Shown: one piece after another, positions 53,415-64,000 of the stretch
How the letters are laid out: every line of letters begins with the position of its first letter
Numbering within the stretch: position 1 is the stretch's first letter
Assembly (NCBI GenBank): GCA_965249895.1
Contig: CBDFNC010000001.1
Location: forward strand, 1,398,601 to 1,462,600
Length of the DNA: 64,000 bases
From: CBDFNC01 sp965249895
GTDB lineage: Bacteria; Pseudomonadota; Gammaproteobacteria; Enterobacterales; CBDFNC01
Reading direction: 5' to 3'
Position numbers and translations under genes: made by a program
Notes under the pieces: generated by a model
Seen by the model: only the letters and a program-made list of their open reading frames with translations
The model's database searches: none
Told to the model about the DNA's origin: nothing

Positions 53415-54068
53415 TTATCTGTGATCAACTTTCTTCACCAGGTATTCACCCAGTGTCTGAATGAGCTGTACTAAAATCACCAGGATCACCACAGTGATAA
53501 GCATGACTTGGGGGTCAAATCGTTGATAACCGTAGCGGATCCCCACGTCCCCTAAGCCACCTCCGCCAATGGCGCCAGCCATTGCTGAATAATTAACCAG
53601 GGTTACCAAGGTAATAGTGATGCTGTTAATTATGCCGGGTAGGGCTTCTGGCATTAGCACTTTTTGGATAATTTGCAGTGGCTTCGCCCCCATAGCTTGA
53701 GCGGCTTCTATCAAACCAGAGGGAACTTCCAATAGTGCACCCTCTACTAAACGTGCGATAAAAGGAATGGCGCCTATGGTAAGTGGTACTGTCGCCGCTA
53801 ACGTACCGATGGAGGTACCTATGATAAAACGGGTAACCGGGATTATGGCGACCAGCAGAATAATAAAAGGTACAGAGCGGCCAATATTAACTATTGTACC
53901 CAAGGTGATGTTTAGTACTCTTTGCTCTAAAATCTGCCCTTTTTTGGTGACTTGTAGCAATATACCAATCGGAATACCCAGTAAGCAGCTAAGTGCACCA
54001 GAAATCGCCACCATCAGCAGCGTTTCACCCAGAGCTTGAGTGAGAAGGTTAATCATAGCTTCAGACAT
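53415..54068 (-). CDS. metI: methionine ABC transporter permease
   Basis: 217 residues with five membrane segments. The EAA motif (EAAQAMGAKPLQIIQKVLMPEA) lies around 140, where it contacts MetN. The start overlaps the end of metN by 8 bp, so translation is coupled. It forms the methionine channel with MetN. Confidence 0.94.
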   Translation of the reverse strand: MSEAMINLLTQALGETLLMVAISGALSCLLGIPIGILLQVTKKGQILEQRVLNITLGTIVNIGRSVPFIILLVAIIPVTRFIIGTSIGTLAATVPLTIGAIPFIARLVEGALLEVPSGLIEAAQAMGAKPLQIIQKVLMPEALPGIINSITITLVTLVNYSAMAGAIGGGGLGDVGIRYGYQRFDPQVMLITVVILVILVQLIQTLGEYLVKKVDHR

Positions 54069-55092
54069 AACCTAGCACCTCCACATTTATATGATGTTCC
54101 TTTAAGAAGGCTTTCGCTGCTTTGGTTTGGCTTTCCTCACCAAATATCTCGGCCAACATATACCCGAACTTAACGCCACCTGCGTAGTCAATATCAGCGC
54201 TAAGAATGCTGATATCTACATTAAACTCACGGCTTATTTGGGACATTAATGGTGCATCTACAGTTTTGCCTGTGAAGCCCAACCGCACTAGTGGGAACAG
54301 TCCAGGCTGACGGCTTGGACTAAGGCGCTGACGATAATCTTCGGGTATTTCCACATGGATAGTAGAAGCGATAAATTCTTTGGCTAATTCCGTTTGCGGG
54401 TTGGAAAAGAAGGAAGCTACCTTATTTTGTTCGATTAGCCCCCCCTTATCTATGATAGCCACTTGATCACAGATGGTTTTTACTACTTCCATTTCATGAG
54501 TGATTATCAATATGGTCAGATTCAGCTTTTGGTTAATACTTTTTAGCAGGGCTAGTATCGACTTAGTCGTTTGCGGATCCAATGCGGAAGTAGCCTCATC
54601 GCACAGCAACACCTTTGGTTCAGTGGCCAGTGCCCGGGCAATTGCAACACGCTGCTTTTGGCCACCACTGAGTTCGCTAGGGTAAGCACTTGCTTTCGAT
54701 TCCAGCCCCACAACATGAAGTAGCTCACTTACTCTCGCTGCGATTTTCGATTTATTCGCCGACTGCAATTCAAGCGGTAAAGCCACGTTGTCGAACACGG
54801 TACGAGAAGAGAGCAAATTAAAATGCTGGAATATCATGCCAATCTTACGCCTGGCTTGGGTAAGCTGGCTTTCGTTTAGCTTAGTCAGCTCACTACCATC
54901 CACTGCCACTGAACCCGAACTAGGTTTTTCAAGCAAATTAACGCAGCGTATCAGCGTACTCTTACCAGCTCCAGAAGCGCCGATAACGCCGAATATTTCA
55001 CCTTCGGGGACTGTTAGATTGACATCACTAAGTGCAGTCACTTTATGGTGACCCGTGGTAAAGACCTTGCTTAGGTTTGAAAGTTTAATCAT
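54061..55092 (-). CDS. metN: methionine ABC transporter ATP-binding protein
   Basis: 343 residues. Walker A GASGAGKST at 38-46, ABC signature LSGGQKQRVAIARAL, and Walker B VLLCDEATSALD are all intact. The C-terminal NIL domain (about 265-343) binds methionine and causes trans-inhibition, as known for MetN. It heads metNIQ behind a MetJ-like operator. Confidence 0.95.
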   Translation of the reverse strand: MIKLSNLSKVFTTGHHKVTALSDVNLTVPEGEIFGVIGASGAGKSTLIRCVNLLEKPSSGSVAVDGSELTKLNESQLTQARRKIGMIFQHFNLLSSRTVFDNVALPLELQSANKSKIAARVSELLHVVGLESKASAYPSELSGGQKQRVAIARALATEPKVLLCDEATSALDPQTTKSILALLKSINQKLNLTILIITHEMEVVKTICDQVAIIDKGGLIEQNKVASFFSNPQTELAKEFIASTIHVEIPEDYRQRLSPSRQPGLFPLVRLGFTGKTVDAPLMSQISREFNVDISILSADIDYAGGVKFGYMLAEIFGEESQTKAAKAFLKEHHINVEVLGYV

Positions 55093-55197
55093 TTACTCGT
55101 AAGACTCTAGAATTAACGATACCTTGCCACAGCTAATTGTGGCTTTATTGGTGTATCTAATTATTTATGCTGGGTTGATATTGTAAATCAGCTTAAG

Positions 55198-55226
55198 ATG
55201 CTAGGACGTCTGGACGTCTAAGTCAA
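55198..55226 (-). promoter_or_regulatory. metN promoter with overlapping tandem MetJ boxes
   Basis: On the minus strand: TTGACT, a 17 bp spacer, TAGCAT. The spacer contains two adjacent copies of AGACGTCC, each a 7 of 8 match to the MetJ box AGACGTCT. Repressor binding would cover the promoter. Further weak boxes (CCATCT) lie upstream at 55237-55252. Spacer geometry and box match support methionine repression. Confidence 0.75.
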
Positions 55227-55324
55227 TAGGTATTTTTCCATCTAGCCATCTAAATGGATGAGTATTTCCTCAGCTGCGACTAAATGCGATAATTCATCGG
55301 GTATTCATTTTTAAGGAGTCTGCT

Positions 55325-55882
55325 GTGAGCCAGGCCGCTATATTTTTAGACCGTGATGGAGTAATAAACAAAGATCATGGTTATGTTGCTGAAATTGATG
55401 ACTTTGAATTTATCGAAGGGGTTATCGATGCCTGTAAGCTGTTGAAGAGCAAAGGCTACCTTTTAGTATTAGTGACCAATCAGTCTGGTATCGGACGAGG
55501 TTATTACACCGAAGATCAGTTTCTGACGTTGACTGAATGGATGGATTGGTCGCTGGCAGATAAAGGGGTTGATTTGGACGGTATCTACTATTGCCCGCAT
55601 CATAGCGAAAAAGGACGCGGAGAATATAAAGTTGATTGTGATTGCCGCAAGCCTAAACCTGGCATGTTACTTACGGCCATAAAAGAATTGTCGATAGATA
55701 CTAAATGCTCCTATTTTATCGGTGACAAAATTTCTGATATGCAGGCCGGTAAAGCGGCAAAGGTAAATAGCAACATCTTGGTTGAAACGGGTAAAGAGAT
55801 AACTGAGGGCGCTAAGGCGGTTGCTGATCAGGTATTCAAAGATCTTCTGTCGTTTGCACAGTGGGTGAATCCTGCGAAATAA
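55325..55882 (+). CDS. gmhB: D-glycero-beta-D-manno-heptose 1,7-bisphosphate 7-phosphatase
   Basis: 185 residues of the HAD superfamily. The nucleophile motif is FLDRDGVIN at 7-15, motif II is VTNQSG, and a Zn site is seen in CPHHSEKGRGEYKVDCDCRK with four ligands. It removes a phosphate to prepare ADP-heptose for the inner core of LPS. GTG start at 55325 with AAGGAG upstream. It lies between metN and the rRNA operon, as in E. coli. Confidence 0.94.
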   Translation: MSQAAIFLDRDGVINKDHGYVAEIDDFEFIEGVIDACKLLKSKGYLLVLVTNQSGIGRGYYTEDQFLTLTEWMDWSLADKGVDLDGIYYCPHHSEKGRGEYKVDCDCRKPKPGMLLTAIKELSIDTKCSYFIGDKISDMQAGKAAKVNSNILVETGKEITEGAKAVADQVFKDLLSFAQWVNPAK

Positions 55883-55982
55883 ACTCTTCTTATATATAGG
55901 TTGATATAGGGTGTTCTTATCCACTTTTTGTTCGGTAATTGAGCAAACAAGCGAGAGCGATGAAAAACATTGAATAAATGGC

Positions 55983-56010
55983 TTGCACTTCGGAGTTGGA
56001 TCTCTATAAT
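55983..56010 (+). promoter_or_regulatory. rrn P1-type promoter
   Basis: TTGCAC, 16 bp spacer, TATAAT, followed by a GC-rich CCGCCTCC discriminator typical of growth-rate-regulated rRNA promoters. An A-rich stretch upstream (ATGAAAAACATTGAATAAAT) could serve as an UP element. Confidence 0.85.
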
Positions 56011-56173
56011 CCGCCTCCGTTGTCACGATGTTCCGGGCCTTACGGGGTAAGGCAAGCGACGTGATAACGTAGTCAGAAATGACCGGAAAGAAAGCTGTAA
56101 TTTAGCAGTTGACTTTCAAACCGGCTAGCGTAGTATATGCAGCCCTGACGAGGCAAGCAAACGCCGACTCAAC

Positions 56174-56185
56174 GCTCTTTAACAA
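56174..56185 (+). promoter_or_regulatory. boxA antitermination site in the rRNA leader
   Basis: GCTCTTTAACAA is the boxA consensus recognised by NusB-S10. A second copy, TGCTCTTTAAAAA, lies in the spacer before 23S at 58404-58416. Confidence 0.85.
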
Positions 56186-56186
56186 T

Positions 56187-56214
56187 TTAATCAGACAATC
56201 TGTGTGGACACTCC
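56187..56214 (+). other. 5' strand of the 16S processing stem
   Basis: These 28 bases are complementary, with 26 matches, to 58042-58069 beyond the 16S 3' end. They form the RNase III stem that releases pre-16S. Confidence 0.8.
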
Positions 56215-56338
56215 AACAGTTGTTGAGACTCGCTAAGCAGCTTAGCTGCAACGATTTTCTCAATATTTTGGATGTTCGACAGAACGACTTTATGACCACT
56301 ATTTATAGTGGGAATAAAAACCAGAATTCATTGAGCAG

Positions 56339-56398
56339 GATGTTTTGCTTGCAAAACATCTCGTCCTCTCATTTATTCGCTTGCGAATAAATGAGAGG
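56339..56398 (+). repeat. two perfect short-loop hairpins in front of 16S
   Basis: The first has a 10 bp stem (56339-56348 with 56351-56360) and a TT loop. The second has a 16 bp stem (56365-56380 with 56383-56398) and a TT loop. Both have GC-TT-GC at the apex. They sit between the RNase III stem and the mature 16S 5' end. Confidence 0.85.
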
Positions 56399-56411
56399 GC
56401 AAAAAAACTTT

Positions 56412-57954
<1,543 letters not shown>

Positions 57955-58041
57955 CCTAAAGCGACTCGAACTGTTGTCAACTCGCACTTTTACTTCGTAA
58001 AAGCTGCTGTTTGACCGGTCACATCTCTTCGAGATGTTCAG

Positions 58042-58069
58042 GGAGTGCCCACACAAATTGTCTGATTAA
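58042..58069 (+). other. 3' strand of the 16S processing stem
   Basis: Pairs with 56187-56214 across the 16S gene (26 of 28 bases). Confidence 0.8.
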
Positions 58070-58161
58070 TTAAAGATGTGAAGTTTCTGGAATATGGCTG
58101 CTCACTAGCGTTCGCCTGATTCATAAACTGCTGAGAAACATGTTTCTCATATTGAGTTTAT

Positions 58162-58237
58162 GTCCCGTTCGTCTAGAGGCCTAGGACACCGCCCTTTCAC
58201 GGCGGTAACACGAGTTCAAATCTCGTACGGGATACCA
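58162..58237 (+). tRNA. tRNA-Glu (UUC)
   Basis: A 76 nt cloverleaf with acceptor GTCCCGT pairing ACGGGAT (first pair G-U), anticodon TTC in CCCTTTCACGG, T-loop TTCAAAT and an encoded CCA end. It is the only tRNA in the 16S-23S spacer. Other copies with Ile and Ala may exist elsewhere. Confidence 0.95.
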
Positions 58238-58757
58238 ATTCTCTTGTTTAAGAGAATTGGAAGCACGAACCCTGAGTTCCCTCTCCTTGTTTAAGGAAGA
58301 TGGAGAGCCAAGAAACCACCTTCGCATTGTGTTGGTTGAGAAATCAAAGAACTGTAGGAGCGAATGAAATTCGCGATTATATCTCTTTGCTTTTTTAAGC
58401 AATTGCTCTTTAAAAATTTGGAAAGCTGATAAAGTTCATTGAATACATTAGTAACCACCATTTTGCGTTGCAAAATCGGTATGTTACGTATTATCACTTG
58501 GTGATAATACTCGATGTGTTTAATACCGAGTTGTTTCTTCGGAAACAATTCAAGCAATAGAAATAAATGTTAAGTGTTAAAACTTAGCACGTACTGAGTT
58601 TGTATTAGCGCCTTATCACACATTTACTTGGTAAATGATGTTGTCAGGCAGGTCGCTTTTACAAGTAAAAGCTCAGTTGTAGTTCGCAAGTGTCTTGGTA
58701 AAGACAAAGGATGCACGAAAGTGGGTCCTGCAATACGACACTGTTTAGGTGTTGTAT
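58238..58757 (+). other. tRNA-Glu to 23S spacer with many short hairpins
   Basis: 520 bp, no gene. It holds the second boxA (58404-58416) and several perfect small stems: GTATTATCAC with GTGATAATAC (58488-58510), TTGTTTC with a TTCG loop near 58532, ATTTTGC with GCAAAAT near 58459 and CATTTAC with GTAAATG near 58620. Its last ~28 bases pair with the 23S 3' flank. Confidence 0.7.
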
Positions 58758-61646
<2,889 letters not shown>

Positions 61647-61761
61647 TACAACTCCTAAGCGGTGTTACGAAGTAACCCGCGCAGTTCCGGCAACATGTCG
61701 CAGACATGTGAGAGGAAACTAAGCATTAGGGTGTTAATACCAAAAGATTACTTGCGAACTA

Positions 61762-61787
61762 TTCACTTTTTGCTTGCAAAAAGTGAA
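61762..61787 (+). repeat. 12 bp hairpin in the 23S-5S spacer
   Basis: TTCACTTTTTGC and GCAAAAAGTGAA around a TT loop. It has the same GC-TT-GC apex as the hairpins in front of 16S. Confidence 0.85.
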
Positions 61788-61901
61788 GGTCTGGCAACAC
61801 TTTTACGAAGTAAAGGTGTGAGAAGACAAAGAGCTGTTGCGAACTTTATCACTTCCAGATTTTAAAGCTCACGCGCTTAGCGCGAGAGCAAAACAAGTTA
61901 T

Positions 61902-62021
61902 CGCCTGGCGGCCATAGCATTGTGGACCCACCTGACTCCATGCCGAACTCAGTAGTGAAACGCAATAGCGGCCGATGGTAGTGTGGGGTTTCCCCATGTG
62001 AGAGTAGGACACTGCCAGGTA
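61902..62021 (+). rRNA. rrf: 5S ribosomal RNA
   Basis: 120 nt. CGCCTGGCGGCC pairs with the end CTGCCAGGTA; CCATGCCGAACTCAG and GGTAGTGTGGGG are conserved. Confidence 0.95.
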
Positions 62022-62033
62022 CCAAATTGAAAG

Positions 62034-62060
62034 CCCGAACCGAAAGGTTCGGGTTTTTTT
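62034..62060 (+). terminator. rRNA operon terminator
   Basis: CCCGAACC and GGTTCGGG around GAAA, followed by seven T. Confidence 0.92.
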
Positions 62061-62061
62061 A

Positions 62062-62274
62062 TTGTGTATTAAAAATAAACCAATGCCAAAACCCAACATA
62101 TAAATTCCATTTCCAATCCATGTGCGTTTTTATCGAATAATATCATATTGATTTACACTATATAACCAGTTGATAATAAACAGTAAAAATATAGTCATTG
62201 ATTCCTGTCGCTATACTAATTATTTCATTTTGCTATGCTAGGTTAGCTATTTTGAAGTAATAAAGGGACTTTAT
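62062..62274. other. intergenic region upstream of glgX
   Basis: AT-rich, 213 bp, no gene. It should contain the glgX promoter, which I could not place with confidence. Confidence 0.4.
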
Positions 62275-64000
62275 ATGAACTTCCGCGTAAGGCATGGTTG
62301 GCCTGAAAAGCTTGGAGTTACTTTAACCGCTCAAGGTGCGAATTTTAGTTTATTTGCACGATTAGCGGATGAAGTAGAATTACTGTTTTTCGATCAACAA
62401 GATGATAATGAGCCTAGTCATATCTTTAGATTTTCAGACTCTGAAAATCGCACAGCTTATTACTGGCACATTTTTATCGAAGGTGTGAAACCTGGTCAGT
62501 TATATGCCTTCAGAGTAAATGGTCCCTATCGTCCATTCGATGGAACACGTTTTGATAACGAAAAAGCCTTGTTAGATCCCTATGGCATTTTAGTCGCCAA
62601 AGGAAAAAACTATAGCAGAGAGGCGGCTATCGCTCCTGGCCCTAATCTGGAGTCCTGTCTTAAGAGCGTAGTCGCTGATATCGATGATTATGATTGGGAA
62701 GATGATGAGCATCCACGGCATAAATTTGGAAAGACAGTCATCTATGAGATGCATGTGGGGGGGTTCACTCGTCACCCTAGTTCCAAAATTTCACTGGAAA
62801 AACGTGGTACTTACGCAGGTTTGGTCGAAAAGATCCCCTATCTGAAAGAGCTGGGGATTACCGCGGTTGAATTGATGCCGGTTTATCAATTTGATGAAGA
62901 AGAGCATCACGCCGGGTTAAGTAATTATTGGGGTTATAGTCCTATCTCCTTTTTCTCTCCTCACCGGGACTACAGCTCCGATAAATCATTGTTAGGTCCT
63001 TTGAATGAGTTCAGGGATATGGTTAAAGCGCTACATAAGGCTGATATCGAAGTTATTTTGGATGTAGTTTATAACCATACGGCGGAAGGGGATGAAAATG
63101 GCCCTACCTTGTGCTTCAGAGGGTTAGATAACGATGCCTACTATATTTTGGACAAGGACAAGTCCGAATATATGAACTTTAGCGGATGCGGTAACACCTT
63201 TAACGGCACTCATTCGGTATGTCGACGTTTGATCATCGATAGCTTACATTTCTGGGTAGAAAAAATGCATGTGGATGGTTTCAGGTTCGATTTGGCATCA
63301 ATACTATCTCGTGACGAGGAAGGAATGCCTATGGTGAGTCCTCCCACCCTTTGGAGTATTGATACTGACCCCTTGCTTGCCTCCACTAAACTAATCGCAG
63401 AAGCTTGGGATGCAGGAGGCTTATATCAAGTTGGGCAGTTGGCAGGACAAAGGTGGCGTGAATGGAACGGACAGTTTAGGGACGATGTCAGGCGATTTAT
63501 TCGTGGGGACGCGGGGATGGTTAGCAAGTTTGCAGATCGATTGATTGGCAGCCCGGATATTTACGGTCATCATCAGCTTGAACCGGAAAAAACGATTAAT
63601 TTTGTTACTTGCCACGATGGTTTCACCTTAATGGATTTGGTGAGTTTCGACGAAAAACACAACCTTGATAATGGTGAAGATAATCGAGATGGCTGTAATG
63701 AAAACTTCAGCTGGAATCATGGTGTTGAAGGGCTGACTAATGACCCAGAGATCAATGCGTTACGCCGAAAGCAAATAAAAAACCTGCTAACTATTAACTT
63801 ACTCTCATTGGGCACTCCTATGATTCAAATGGGCGATGAAATGGGCAGAACCCAAGGCGGTAATAATAATGGTTATTGCCAAGATAACTCATTGTTTTGG
63901 CTAGACTGGTCCTTAATTGAACGAAATGAAGATCTATTAAATTTTACCAAAGCACTTGTCCATCAGCGTGTAGAGCAGGGAAGTTTAGACCTGATGAAGA
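62275..64000 (+). CDS. glgX: glycogen debranching enzyme GlgX (partial, extends past window)
   Basis: 575 codons from ATG 62275 (AAAGGG upstream) to the window edge. It has a CBM48-type N-terminal beta domain (about 10-95), then a GH13 barrel with conserved regions DVVYNHT, GFRFDLAS (nucleophile D), IAEAWD (acid/base E) and FVTCHDG. GlgX trims alpha-1,6 branches from limit dextrin during glycogen breakdown. About 100 residues of the C-terminus should lie beyond the window. Start NFRVRHGWPEKLG fits the family. Sequence alone does not exclude a related isoamylase. Confidence 0.9.
   Translation, partial: MNFRVRHGWPEKLGVTLTAQGANFSLFARLADEVELLFFDQQDDNEPSHIFRFSDSENRTAYYWHIFIEGVKPGQLYAFRVNGPYRPFDGTRFDNEKALLDPYGILVAKGKNYSREAAIAPGPNLESCLKSVVADIDDYDWEDDEHPRHKFGKTVIYEMHVGGFTRHPSSKISLEKRGTYAGLVEKIPYLKELGITAVELMPVYQFDEEEHHAGLSNYWGYSPISFFSPHRDYSSDKSLLGPLNEFRDMVKALHKADIEVILDVVYNHTAEGDENGPTLCFRGLDNDAYYILDKDKSEYMNFSGCGNTFNGTHSVCRRLIIDSLHFWVEKMHVDGFRFDLASILSRDEEGMPMVSPPTLWSIDTDPLLASTKLIAEAWDAGGLYQVGQLAGQRWREWNGQFRDDVRRFIRGDAGMVSKFADRLIGSPDIYGHHQLEPEKTINFVTCHDGFTLMDLVSFDEKHNLDNGEDNRDGCNENFSWNHGVEGLTNDPEINALRRKQIKNLLTINLLSLGTPMIQMGDEMGRTQGGNNNGYCQDNSLFWLDWSLIERNEDLLNFTKALVHQRVEQGSLDLMK

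Overview
The window looks like a chromosomal segment of a marine-type gammaproteobacterium close to Alteromonas/Glaciecola (Alteromonadaceae). I infer this from the gene content and order, the 16S sequence style, and small families typical of that group (DUF2310, DUF2789, DUF3301, DUF3549, DUF3461). The exact genus cannot be fixed by eye.

Layout. Positions 1-9,921 hold housekeeping genes: small conserved unknowns, yqcC-truC, ptsG, a DUF3461 gene, glnD and map. Positions 10,111-30,007 are a long forward block of translation, isoprenoid, envelope and replication genes: rpsB-tsf-pyrH-frr-uppS-cdsA-ispC-rseP-bamA-skp-lpxD-fabZ-lpxA-lpxB-rnhB-dnaE-tilS. These couple ribosome function, undecaprenyl and phospholipid synthesis, outer-membrane protein assembly and lipid A synthesis. 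The usual accA between dnaE and tilS is missing. Positions 30,040-34,213 hold a diguanylate cyclase, a KefB-type antiporter and a patatin lipase. Positions 34,600-38,000 are a decayed copper-resistance locus (copA tail, copB with an internal stop) cut by an ISAs1-family element. Positions 38,076-55,882 contain the proS-trmO-rcsF and metQIN-gmhB-rrn order known from E. coli, but with about 10 kb between rcsF and metQ: a GNAT gene, two unrelated insertion sequences, a DUF1127-like gene behind an unusual leader, tas, and a large hybrid histidine kinase. Positions 55,983-62,061 are a complete rRNA operon (16S, tRNA-Glu, 23S, 5S, terminator). The window ends inside glgX.

The most unusual signal is that three genes of the essential block, pyrH, rseP and lpxB, are each followed by a diverged second copy of their own 3' end, and lpxB by two copies. 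The differences fall largely at third codon positions, as between orthologues, so these look like tails of resident alleles left behind when the genes were replaced. A second candidate system is the 29-codon leader peptide at 46,552, followed by mutually exclusive hairpins, one of which masks the ribosome binding site of the small DUF1127-like gene.
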